64,000 nt of DNA from Pseudomonas sp. N40(2020) (GTDB lineage: Bacteria > Pseudomonadota > Gammaproteobacteria > Pseudomonadales > Pseudomonadaceae): positions 53,429 to 117,428 of the forward strand of contig NZ_JACSZV010000013.1 in assembly GCF_014472415.1 (NCBI RefSeq). The letters run 5' to 3'. The position numbers and the translations under genes are program-made. Position 1 is the stretch's first letter. Each line of letters starts with the position of its first letter. This document shows positions 56,053 through 64,000 of the stretch, piece by piece. Below the pieces are notes generated by a model that was not told the DNA's origin, searched no databases, and saw nothing but the letters and a program-made list of their open reading frames with translations.

Positions 56053-56517
56053 ATGAAACGCCAATTACTGCTCAGCCTTACCCTATCGATGCTTGCCAGC
56101 ACTGCTTTTGCACTGCCCGCTGCTGACCAGGCTACTCCACAAGTAAAATCGAACCACTCAGTGTTCAGCCAGACCGTCGCTGCTGATGGTAGTGACCGCA
56201 CTCCACAAGGTCAGACCCTTGCTGAAAACGGCCGTAACCGTCTCGAAGAAAAAGGTCTGGTACAGGATGGCTACGACAAAACCCCACAAGGTCAATTTGT
56301 AGCTGAAGGTGGCCGTGATCGTCTGGAAGAGAAAGGCCTGGTTCAAGACGGTTCCGATCGCACTCCTCAAGGTCAGACCCTTGCCTCCGATGGCAGCGAC
56401 CGCACTCCACAAGGTCAGACCCTCGCTTCCGATGGCAGCGACCGCACTCCACAAGGCCAAACCCTCGCCGAAGGTGGTGGTGACCGTGTCATCGAACGCA
56501 ACAGCGCTTTGAGCTAA
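56053..56517 (+). CDS. Exported tandem-repeat protein (DGSDRTPQGQTLA units)
   Basis: 154 residues with AAGGAG nine bases before the ATG and a signal peptide ending AFA (20). The mature part is almost all repeat. Unit A (consensus DGSDRTPQGQTLA, 13 residues) starts at 45, 72, 99, 113 and 127. Unit B (EGGRxRLEEKGLVQ, 14 residues) starts at 58 and 85. So the period is 27 residues at first, then 14. The last units are near-identical at DNA level over 42 bases, pointing to recent duplication. Highly polar, no Cys. Family not recognised; a periplasmic or surface role is a guess. A strong terminator follows. Confidence 0.8.
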   Translation: MKRQLLLSLTLSMLASTAFALPAADQATPQVKSNHSVFSQTVAADGSDRTPQGQTLAENGRNRLEEKGLVQDGYDKTPQGQFVAEGGRDRLEEKGLVQDGSDRTPQGQTLASDGSDRTPQGQTLASDGSDRTPQGQTLAEGGGDRVIERNSALS

Positions 56518-56536
56518 GCCCATGGCGGCCCTGAAA

Positions 56537-56564
56537 AAAAGCCCAATCCCCGGATTGGGCTTTT
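56537..56564 (+). terminator. Rho-independent terminator
   Basis: AAAAGCCCAATC-CCCG-GATTGGGCTTTT, a perfect 12-bp stem with a T-run, 20 bases after the repeat-protein stop. Confidence 0.9.
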
Positions 56565-56689
56565 GACTTTTCAGCCGCTGCTATTAATAAGTCGCTATTT
56601 CCCCGCTGCATCCCCCCGCTGCCGTTCGACGCCGTTAAAGCCGATTTGCTAGAGTGCTGCGCTTGTCCTGCCGAAGAAAACACCTTGCG

Positions 56690-57322
56690 ATGCTGCCCCG
56701 CGCCGAACAGAAACAACAGACCCGCAACGCCCTGATGGATGCTGCCCGCCACTTGATGGAAAGCGGCCGAGGATTCGGCAGCCTCAGCCTGCGCGAAGTG
56801 ACGAAAACCGCCGGCATCGTGCCCACCGGTTTCTATCGGCATTTTGCCGACATGGACGAACTCGGTCTGGTGCTGGTCAGCGAAGTCGGCCAGACCTTCC
56901 GCGAAACCATCCGCCTGGTACGCCACAACGAATTCGTCATGGGCGGCATCATTGATGCGTCGGTGCGGATCTTTCTCGATGTGGTCAGCGCCAACCGTTC
57001 GCAGTTTTTATTTCTCGCTCGCGAGCAATATGGCGGCTCGCTGCCGGTGCGCCAGGCGATTGGCCGTTTGCGTGAGAACATCAGTTCCGACCTTGCAGCC
57101 GACCTGACAATGATGCCCAAGCTTCAGCATCTGGACGCGGCCGGGTTGAGCGTGATTGCGGATCTGATCGTCAAATCGGTGTTTGCCACCCTGCCGGACA
57201 TCATCGACCCGCCGGCCGAAGCCTTGCCTGAGCATTTGACCCCGCAAGCGAAGATCACCCAGCAATTGCGCTTCATCTTTATCGGGCTCAAGCATTGGCA
57301 AGGGCTCGGTAGTACCGAATAA
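56690..57322 (+). CDS. TetR-family regulator, FabR/DesT-like
   Basis: 210 residues from ATG 56690; an earlier GTG at 56654 lies over a possible -10 (TAGAGT). HTH: RAEQKQQTRNALMDAARHLM, FGSLSLREVTKTAGIVPTGFYRHFADMDELGLVLV, closely like FabR, which tunes unsaturated fatty acid synthesis. No desaturase or fab gene is adjacent, so the targets are elsewhere. The stop runs into a family 1 palindrome. Confidence 0.88.
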   Translation: MLPRAEQKQQTRNALMDAARHLMESGRGFGSLSLREVTKTAGIVPTGFYRHFADMDELGLVLVSEVGQTFRETIRLVRHNEFVMGGIIDASVRIFLDVVSANRSQFLFLAREQYGGSLPVRQAIGRLRENISSDLAADLTMMPKLQHLDAAGLSVIADLIVKSVFATLPDIIDPPAEALPEHLTPQAKITQQLRFIFIGLKHWQGLGSTE

Positions 57323-57397
57323 AGATCAAAAGATCGCAGCCTTCGGCAGCTCCTACAGAGATCAAGGTAGGAGCTGCCGAAGGCTGCGATCTTTTTT
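57322..57397. repeat. Family 1 palindrome, near-perfect
   Basis: AAGATCAAAAGATCGCAGCC...GCTCCTACA and GTAGGAGCTGCCGAAGGCTG...CTTTTTT, arms of about 30 bases. The second arm ends in a T-run, so it may also terminate the TetR transcript. Confidence 0.88.
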
Positions 57398-57513
57398 GTG
57401 CGCCGCAAATTGGTGCATGAAAAATTCTTAACGCACCAAAACCTCTCAAATCCCCGCAACATTCCGAAACATCTACTACGATCCGACAGGGATTTCCTAC
57501 ATCTCGTCCGATT

Positions 57514-57527
57514 GGCAAGCCCCTTGC
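57514..57527 (+). promoter_or_regulatory. Sigma-54 promoter of ureEFG
   Basis: GGCAAGCCCCTTGC preceded by T gives TGGCAAG-N4-TTGCT, a near-consensus -24/-12 element with exact GG-N10-GC spacing. The predicted start is about 12 bases after the GC, giving a ~26-base leader to the ureE ATG at 57565. It implies nitrogen control like that of urtA. Confidence 0.78.
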
Positions 57528-57564
57528 TCTAGCCTGAGTATTGTCCACTGCTGGAAGCTTTCCG

Positions 57565-58065
57565 ATGCTGGTGATTCATCGCAGAATCGACCCTCAACCC
57601 GTCTGGGCCGCCGAGTTGCACCTGACCTTCGAAGCACGGAGCAAAAGCCGTTTGCGCTGTTTCAGTGCCGAGAATGAAGACGTCGGGTTGTTTTTGGAGC
57701 GCGGTCAGCCGCCGTTGTATGACGGCGAATGCTTACAGGCTGAGGACGGCCGAATCGTCCGTGTCTGCGCCCGCCCCGAGCAACTGCTGCACGTCACTTG
57801 CGCCAACGCCTTCGAACTGACCCGCGCCGCGTATCACTTGGGCAATCGCCACGTCGCCCTGCAAGTCGGCGATGGCTGGCTGCGGTTGCTCGACGATTAC
57901 GTGCTCAAAGCCATGCTTGAACAGCTTGGCGCGCAGGTCGAAGCCATTGAAGCACCGTTCCAGCCGGAACACGGTGCCTACGGCGGCGGCCATCACCATT
58001 CGCGGCACGGCGACGAAGACTTCAACTACGCGCCCAAACTCCATCAGTTCGGCGTACGCCTGTGA
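57565..58065 (+). CDS. ureE: Urease accessory nickel metallochaperone UreE
   Basis: 166 residues from ATG 57565; a TTG at 57541 would sit at the predicted transcription start. N-terminal MLVIHRRI...LTFEARSKSRLRCFSAENEDVGLFLERG, a central GNRHVALQVGD, and a His-rich C-terminus (GGGHHHSRHGDED) for nickel. It hands nickel to UreG. GTGA overlap with ureF. Confidence 0.95.
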   Translation: MLVIHRRIDPQPVWAAELHLTFEARSKSRLRCFSAENEDVGLFLERGQPPLYDGECLQAEDGRIVRVCARPEQLLHVTCANAFELTRAAYHLGNRHVALQVGDGWLRLLDDYVLKAMLEQLGAQVEAIEAPFQPEHGAYGGGHHHSRHGDEDFNYAPKLHQFGVRL

Positions 58066-58736
58066 ATCCGGCCTGGGCGCTGCTGCGCCTGGCCAGTCCA
58101 CAATTGCCGATTGGCGGCTACAGCTATTCCCAAGGTCTGGAAATGGCCGTGGATAACGGTCGCGTGAACAACCCGGACAGCGCCCGCCGCTGGATCAGCG
58201 ATCAATTGCTGCTCAACCTCGCCCGCTTCGAAGCGCCGCTGTTGCTCGCCCATTGCCAAGCCGCTGCCGAGGAAAACTGGGACGACTTGCTGCGCATCTG
58301 CGAAACCCACCGCGCCAGCCGCGAAACCCGCGAGCTGCATCTGGAGAGCCGGCAGATGGGCTATTCGTTGCAGCAACTGCTCAATGGCTTGCCTGAACTG
58401 GACGCGCCAGCACGCCACTTTCTCGATCAATGCGCCGAACCGCACCTGGCACTTGGTTGGGCACTGGCGGCCCGCGCCTGGGGCATCACTCCGCAGGACG
58501 CCCTCGCCGCGTGGTTGTGGAGCTGGCTGGAAAACCAGCTCGCCGTCCTGATGAAAACCCTGCCGCTGGGCCAGCAAGCCGCCCAGCGCCTGACCAGCGA
58601 ACTGCTGCCGCTGCTGCAACAAGCCCAGCAGGACGCCACCCGAATCAACCCCGAACACATCGGCAGTGCCGCGTTCGGTCTGTCCCTGGCGTGCATGGCC
58701 CATGAGCGCCAGTACAGCCGCCTGTTCCGTTCCTAG
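58062..58736 (+). CDS. ureF: Urease accessory protein UreF
   Basis: 224 residues, GTG start in a 4-base overlap with the ureE stop. [27 protein letters not shown] and AVDNGRV are the UreF signature; [17 protein letters not shown] and [21 protein letters not shown] follow. It forms the activation complex with UreD and UreG on apo-urease. Confidence 0.95.
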   Translation: MNPAWALLRLASPQLPIGGYSYSQGLEMAVDNGRVNNPDSARRWISDQLLLNLARFEAPLLLAHCQAAAEENWDDLLRICETHRASRETRELHLESRQMGYSLQQLLNGLPELDAPARHFLDQCAEPHLALGWALAARAWGITPQDALAAWLWSWLENQLAVLMKTLPLGQQAAQRLTSELLPLLQQAQQDATRINPEHIGSAAFGLSLACMAHERQYSRLFRS

Positions 58737-58759
58737 GGCCTGTTATTTTGGAGAAGCAT

Positions 58760-59374
58760 ATGAACACACAACCTCTGCGCGTCGGCATCGGCGGCCCGGT
58801 CGGTTCCGGCAAAACCGCGTTGACCCTGGCCCTGTGTCTGGCGCTGCGCGAGCGCTACAACCTCGCCGTGGTGACCAACGACATCTATACCCGCGAGGAC
58901 GCGGACTTTCTGGTGCGCAACGAAGCGCTGGCACCGGAACGCATCATCGGCGTGGAAACCGGTGGCTGTCCGCACACGGCAATCCGTGAAGACGCCTCGA
59001 TCAACCTCGAAGCAGTGGATCAATTGAACCGGCGCTTTCCGGGGCTGGATCTGATTCTGGTGGAGTCCGGCGGCGACAACCTGTCCGCGACCTTCAGCCC
59101 GGAATTATCCGACCTGACCATCTACGTGATCGACGTTTCTGCCGGCGACAAGCTGCCGCGCAAGGGCGGGCCGGGTATTTGCAAGTCTGACCTGCTGGTG
59201 ATCAACAAGATCGACCTGGCGCCGCTGGTAGGCGCCTCGCTGGAGATGATGGACAGCGACACAAAACGCATGCGCAACGGCAAGCCGTTCGTGTTCAGCA
59301 ACCAGAAAACCGGCCAGGGCCTGGAAGACATCATCGCCTTCATCGAACGACAGGGCCTGCTGACCGCAGCCTGA
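58760..59374 (+). CDS. ureG: Urease accessory GTPase UreG
   Basis: 204 residues from ATG 58760 (GGAG seven bases upstream). P-loop [31 protein letters not shown], the nickel-site CPH in [28 protein letters not shown] and VINKIDLAP. Couples GTP hydrolysis to nickel delivery. Confidence 0.97.
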   Translation: MNTQPLRVGIGGPVGSGKTALTLALCLALRERYNLAVVTNDIYTREDADFLVRNEALAPERIIGVETGGCPHTAIREDASINLEAVDQLNRRFPGLDLILVESGGDNLSATFSPELSDLTIYVIDVSAGDKLPRKGGPGICKSDLLVINKIDLAPLVGASLEMMDSDTKRMRNGKPFVFSNQKTGQGLEDIIAFIERQGLLTAA

Positions 59375-59401
59375 TTCACTTATCAACAAGGAAGCTTATC
59401 C

Positions 59402-59974
59402 ATGACACTCAAACGCATTCTTGGCGCAGTCGCACTGTTGCTGACCCCGGCACTGGCCTTCGCTCACCCCGGGCATGGCGACAGCGGTTTGATCGCCGGG
59501 ATCAGCCACCCGATCGGTGGCCTTGATCATTTGCTGGCGATGATTGCCGTCGGTTTGTGGGCAGCGCAGCAGCAAGGTGCGGCGCGCTGGGCGCTGCCGT
59601 GCACCTTCGTCGGCACCATGTTGATGGGCGGCATGCTGGGTTTTGAAGGGCTGGAGTTGCCGGCGCTGGAAAGCGGGATTGCCGCGTCGGTGCTGGCGCT
59701 CGGCCTGGCCGTTGCGTTGGCGGTGCGTCCGCCACTGGTGATGGCGGTGGCGGCCACGGCGTTGTTTGCATTGTTCCATGGTGTCGCGCATGGCCTGGAG
59801 TTGCCGGACATGTCCAGCCCCTGGGCGTATGCCGCAGGATTTGTAGCAGCGACCGCTGCGCTGCATGCTGCAGGTTATGCGGTGGTACGTTTCCTGCCTC
59901 AGGCTGCTGCGCCGCTGGTGCGACTGGCGGGTGCGGCTTCGGCAGTGACTGGCGCATGGCTGCTGGCCGGTTGA
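59402..59974 (+). CDS. ureJ: HupE/UreJ nickel permease-like protein
   Basis: 190 residues with a signal-like N-terminus ending LAFAHPGHGDSG (the HupE/UreJ metal-binding HPGHG) and about six TM helices. HPIGGLDHLLAMIAVGLWAA and FALFHGVAHGLELP carry conserved His. Probably imports or facilitates nickel. 27 bases after ureG with AAGGAAG before it, so part of the ureEFG operon. Confidence 0.92.
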   Translation: MTLKRILGAVALLLTPALAFAHPGHGDSGLIAGISHPIGGLDHLLAMIAVGLWAAQQQGAARWALPCTFVGTMLMGGMLGFEGLELPALESGIAASVLALGLAVALAVRPPLVMAVAATALFALFHGVAHGLELPDMSSPWAYAAGFVAATAALHAAGYAVVRFLPQAAAPLVRLAGAASAVTGAWLLAG

Positions 59975-59997
59975 CTTCTGTCGCCTGATACGGCCCA

Positions 59998-60061
59998 TTC
60001 GCGAGCAGGCTCGCTCCCACATCGGAATGCATTCTCCTGTGGGAGCGAGCCTGCTCGCGAA
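59998..60061. repeat. Family 2 palindrome
   Basis: TTCGCGAGCAGGCTCGCTCC and its inverted copy, arms of 24 bases about 16 apart. Likely marks the end of the ureEFGJ transcript. Confidence 0.88.
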
Positions 60062-60146
60062 GGCGGACTGACAGACACAACCTCTCTCTAACCGGTCTCT
60101 CTGCTACCATGTCGCGCAATCGCCCCAGCCGTGACGACGTCCGCCC

Positions 60147-61280
60147 ATGCCCCACGCTTCTCGCTCCAAATCCCTGCCTGAATTGACCGCCCTGTTCAGT
60201 GAGGTGCAACAGCACTTTTTGAACGTGATCGTGCCGCTATGGCAAGGCCCGGGCTGGAACGCCGACATGGCGCTGCCTTACGAGGCGCTGGACGCCACGC
60301 ATCAACCATTGCCACCACAACGCTATCGGGCGATGGCCTGCGCGCGGCAGCTCTATCTGTTTTCCAGCCTGATCGACGTTGTGGATAACGCAGAAGTCCG
60401 TGCGGCAGCGCTGTTCCGCTCCCTGCAACGGCATTTCCATGATGCCGAGCATGGCGGCTGGTTCTACAGCATCGATCCGCAGGGCAAACCGCTGGATGAG
60501 CGCAAGGATCTCTACACCCACGCTTTCATCCTGTTTGCCTGCGCGCATTACTGGGAAAAGTCCCGCGAGCCGCTGGTGGAATCGACGCTGAACGCCGCGC
60601 TGGAAGTCATCGGCCGACGCTTTGCCACCGGTGATGGCCTGTACGAGGCCTGCCTGAATCGAGACTGGAACACGCTGGAAACCGGCCCGCTGCAAAATCC
60701 GTTGATGCATCTGGCCGAAGCCTTCCTCGCCACCCTTGCCGTACGCGAAGACGCGGCAACGCAACAGGCCCTCAACGAGTTATGCACAGCGATGCACAAG
60801 CGCTTCGTCGACCCGCAACATGGCGTGTTGATGGAGAAACCGTTGGGGGCTGTGGATAACTGGTACGAGCCGGGGCATCAGTTCGAGTGGTATTTCCTGC
60901 TGGAATCGTCACCGCTATTGCGCGGGTCGAAACTGCATACGGCGCTGGACAAGGCCTTCGCGTTTACCGAGCAGTTCGGCGTGGTACAGCCGTCCGGCGC
61001 GGTGCGGGCGATGCTTGATCTGGAGATGGACGGACGCCCGAGAGATTCGACCCAGCGGATCTGGGCTCAGGCTGAATACCTGCGCGCACTAACGTTGCGC
61101 CCGGACAGTGAAGCCGTAGTGCTGCATCAGTTGCAGGCGCTGCAACAGCGTTTTCTGCATGCCGGTGGCTGGTATGAGTGCCGCGATGAGCAGGGTGAGA
61201 TCAGCCGCAAGGACATGCCGTCGACGACGCCGTATCACTTGGCAACTTGCTATAGCGGCCTGGCTGAATATCTTCGCTGA
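60147..61280 (+). CDS. AGE-family epimerase/isomerase
   Basis: 377 residues, an (alpha/alpha)6 barrel protein of the N-acylglucosamine 2-epimerase family: YRAMACARQLYLFSSLIDV, HDAEHGGWFYSIDPQGKPLDERKDLYTHAF, NPLMHLAEAFLA, GHQFEWYFLLE and GGWYECRDEQGE. Conserved Arg and His residues of the family pocket are present. Substrate (mannose, cellobiose or another sugar) cannot be told. Stands alone. Confidence 0.88.
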   Translation: MPHASRSKSLPELTALFSEVQQHFLNVIVPLWQGPGWNADMALPYEALDATHQPLPPQRYRAMACARQLYLFSSLIDVVDNAEVRAAALFRSLQRHFHDAEHGGWFYSIDPQGKPLDERKDLYTHAFILFACAHYWEKSREPLVESTLNAALEVIGRRFATGDGLYEACLNRDWNTLETGPLQNPLMHLAEAFLATLAVREDAATQQALNELCTAMHKRFVDPQHGVLMEKPLGAVDNWYEPGHQFEWYFLLESSPLLRGSKLHTALDKAFAFTEQFGVVQPSGAVRAMLDLEMDGRPRDSTQRIWAQAEYLRALTLRPDSEAVVLHQLQALQQRFLHAGGWYECRDEQGEISRKDMPSTTPYHLATCYSGLAEYLR

Positions 61281-61303
61281 TTTCATGGCAATTGAGATTT
61301 ATC

Positions 61304-61396
61304 GTGGCGAGGGGATTTATCCCCGATGGGCTGCGCAGCGGCCCCGCTCTTTTCAGGGCTGCTTCGCGCCCCATCGGGGATAAATCCCCTCGCCAC
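61304..61396. repeat. Family 3 palindrome
   Basis: GTGGCGAGGGGATTTATCCC at the left and its perfect inverted copy at 61370-61396, arms of 27 bases. Between the convergent epimerase and CDF genes. Confidence 0.88.
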
Positions 61397-61428
61397 AAAC
61401 TGTGTTCTCAGTAGAGAGCCGGGTTACA

Positions 61429-62334
61429 TCAGGCAATCCACTTCTTGTCACCGGTAAAGCTGATGGTCAACCAGCGCGCCGCATCCGGCGTGCCCAGCTT
61501 CGCCGAAATCCCCTCGCGCAATGCATCCAGCTGACCGACACTGCTCAGCGCATAATCCGCCGGCAACACCACATGAATCTCGATAAACCGCGCCCGCCCG
61601 TGTTTCTGCACGTAGGACACGTAATCGTCGAAACCATGCTCGGCCTTGGCCACTTCCATCACCTGCCGAACCTGTTCATCAAGGGTATCCGGCGCAATCC
61701 CGAGCACATCGCGCAACGCCGGGCGAAGAATCTTGAACGCCGGAGTCAGCATGGTCAGCGCCAGCACGATCAGGATCAGCGGATCGACAAACTTCGCCCA
61801 CTCGCCATAGCCCTGGGACTTGAGCAGCAGCGCTGCAAGGAAACTGATCAACAGGCCGACCGACAGCATCGCGTCCACCAGCCAACTGATGTTGTCGAAC
61901 TGGATCAGGCTGGATTTGAGCTTGCGATTGCGCCGACGCACATAGAAGAAGTAGGCGAATTCAACAACGGTAAACACTGCCGCATAGATGATCACCAGAC
62001 CCAACTCGATCTCGCGACCGCCGTTGATGATGCCGAACACGCCGTTGAGAAACGCGTAGATGGCGATCAACAGCAGGAAACTGCCTTCGATCAGCAGCAC
62101 CATTGGCTCCAGATGCCAGAAACCGAACTGGAAGCGGTGATTGCTTTGTTTGGCGATCAGCTTGGCGGTGATCAGCATCAGGACTTTGATGAACGTTGCA
62201 ATCAGCGAGAAAAAACCATCGAACAGGATGGATTGGGAACCAGATACAAAACCGGTGACGATCCCGGCGATCGCCACGGCGAACATCAGGATGGTCGATT
62301 GTTTGAGCAGCGACTGCTCACCTCGGTTACTCAC
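61429..62334 (-). CDS. CDF-family cation efflux protein, atypical metal site
   Basis: 301 residues from GTG 62334 (GAGGAG six bases upstream), six TM helices and a C-terminal ferredoxin-like cytoplasmic domain (VRQVMEVAKAEHGFDDYVSYV, IEIHVVLPAD). The usual D-x3-D (TM2) and H-x3-D (TM5) appear as D-G-F-F-S in LFDGFFSLIAT and S-W-L-V-D in DNISWLVDAML, so two ligands are replaced. Substrate may not be zinc, or transport may differ. Confidence 0.85.
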   Translation of the reverse strand: MSNRGEQSLLKQSTILMFAVAIAGIVTGFVSGSQSILFDGFFSLIATFIKVLMLITAKLIAKQSNHRFQFGFWHLEPMVLLIEGSFLLLIAIYAFLNGVFGIINGGREIELGLVIIYAAVFTVVEFAYFFYVRRRNRKLKSSLIQFDNISWLVDAMLSVGLLISFLAALLLKSQGYGEWAKFVDPLILIVLALTMLTPAFKILRPALRDVLGIAPDTLDEQVRQVMEVAKAEHGFDDYVSYVQKHGRARFIEIHVVLPADYALSSVGQLDALREGISAKLGTPDAARWLTISFTGDKKWIA

Positions 62335-62429
62335 TTTAACTCCTCGAAAAACCTTGAAAACCGCAGGGTGCGGTTGGGTTGTTACGAGAGGAGTTTACCT
62401 TATCGCCATGTTTTGGCCGATTTGGCCTC

Positions 62430-62494
62430 TTCGCCAGCAGGCTCGCTCCCACATTCGAGCGCGATCTTATGTGGAAGCGAGCTTGCTCGCGAAT
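62430..62494. repeat. Family 2 palindrome, slightly degraded
   Basis: TTCGCCAGCAGGCTCGCTCC and ...GGAAGCGAGCTTGCTCGCGAA, inverted, with two or three mismatches. Between two minus-strand genes (CDF and SDR). Confidence 0.8.
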
Positions 62495-62509
62495 GGGCTC
62501 ACTGGGGTC

Positions 62510-63400
<891 letters not shown>

Positions 63401-63435
63401 TTAACCAACGTGGCTTGTAGCCATGTGCACGCACG

Positions 63436-63922
63436 TTATCCACAACCCCTTCCACAGTTTCCGGGGGCAAGTGGAAACGCGCAAAGCCGCGCCACACAAG
63501 GCTTTGCGAGGGAAATAGAAAGTTTTTTGCTTGACCCTGAACTGACAGATGTGCGGGACATGGCATTTTGCACGACCGAGCAGTTACCGGGGTGATTGCG
63601 CGGGGCCAGTAATTACGGCCCTTAGCGCGGTCTTTCCAGAGTTTAATCACAGACTTATCCACAGGACTGCGCACAGGGAAATGTCTGTTCCGGGGTGACC
63701 ACAAAAAGGTTGACAAAGGCGCCTTACGCTATCGCCAAAACGCCTGATCAAAAAACAACCACAAGCCTGCAAGCCACGGCCTGCAAGGCCTTCAGCCAGC
63801 TACTCCCACGTTATTCACAGCCAGCTCCACAGCAAACGGGGACAAGTCAAAACTGTGGAAAAACAGCCATTTGCAGCGTCTATATGTCGCGCTTTGGCAG
63901 GTTGGGGAATTTGTTTTCCACA
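63436..63922. promoter_or_regulatory. Gene-free stretch with five DnaA-box-like sites
   Basis: The 63275-64000 gap holds no supportable gene. It has TTATCCACA at 63436-63444 and 63655-63663, TTATTCACA at 63811-63819, TTTTCCACA on the minus strand at 63854-63862 and TTTTCCACA at 63914-63922. All match TTWTNCACA. The DNA nearby is AT-rich with A-runs. It could be a DnaA-binding regulatory cluster for a gene to the right. Confidence 0.45.
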
Positions 63923-63958
63923 ATTTCACAATCGACTTGATATGGAAGATGGATTCAC

Positions 63959-63995
63959 GGTAGGAGCTGCCGAAGGCTGCGATCTTTTGATCTTG
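63959..63995. repeat. Family 1 palindrome, first arm at window edge
   Basis: GGTAGGAGCTGCCGAAGGCT followed by GCGATCTTTTGATCTTG; the second arm would lie beyond the window. Confidence 0.75.
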
Positions 63996-64000
63996 TTTTC

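Noticed and set aside
55743..56126. 127-residue open frame before the repeat protein
   Set aside because: Overlaps the better-supported exported repeat protein, has no ribosome site and no recognisable features.
56386..56469. CRISPR-like direct repeats
   Set aside because: The 42-base repeats are contiguous, in frame and coding; there are no spacers.
56158..56523. Minus-strand 121-residue repeat frame
   Set aside because: An antisense shadow created by the in-phase DNA repeats of the exported protein.
63410..63940. Short open frames in the right-hand gap
   Set aside because: No ribosome sites, no family motifs and composition unlike coding DNA here.

Overview
The window looks like a chromosomal segment of a fluorescent-group Pseudomonas. 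Three things support this: high G+C coding DNA, several Pseudomonas-type dispersed palindromic repeats (for example the GTAGGAGCTGC...GCGATCTTTT and GCGAGCAGGCTCGCTCCCAC families), and a cobJ-cobI-cobH-cobG / cobL-cbiD-cobK block followed by a TonB receptor and an ABC importer, which I recall in the same order in P. aeruginosa. No insertion sequences, integrases, tRNAs, rRNAs or CRISPR arrays were seen.

Layout. 1-5610 (minus, cut by the left edge) is a giant toxin-like protein with a TcdA/TcdB-type glycosyltransferase signature, a C58-protease-like Cys/His pair and a hydrophobic stretch of pore-forming type, an architecture like lymphostatin (LifA/Efa1). 5920-13415 holds two divergent cobalamin operons. 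13436-14008 is a decayed HigB-type toxin with an intact HigA-type antitoxin. 14106-19188 is a copper island: two DUF2946 proteins, a PCu(A)C chaperone, an OprC-like copper receptor and a PepSY membrane protein. 19229-24995 holds a small disulfide-rich exported protein, a leader with a terminator hairpin, a TonB receptor and a btuFCD/fecBCDE-like importer. 25064-29758 (minus) is a 1564-residue protein made of seven tandem units of about 220 residues (DUF4329-like).

30077-40320 is a nitrogen block: urtABCDE (urea ABC importer) followed directly by ureD-ureA-GNAT-GNAT-ureB-ureC. The rest of the urease system (ureE-ureF-ureG-hupE/ureJ) lies 17 kb away at 57565-59974. Strong sigma-54 (-24/-12) promoter matches sit upstream of both urtA and ureE, so urea uptake, urease and nickel maturation are probably co-induced under nitrogen limitation. 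Between the two halves lie a putative SET-domain protein (40405-41829), an RsbRD-type histidine kinase, cbpA-cbpM, an Hsp70-like protein, transporters, regulators, a lipase, an azoreductase/SMR pair, a ferritin-like protein, an AsmA protein and an exported tandem-repeat protein. The right end has an AGE-family epimerase, a CDF transporter, an SDR and a long gene-free stretch with five DnaA-box-like sites.

The most unusual content is the three isolated, minus-strand, effector-like genes: the LifA/TcdB-like toxin, the seven-unit DUF4329-like protein and the SET-domain protein. Each sits alone among housekeeping operons. All functional statements come from reading motifs by eye; no database search was run.
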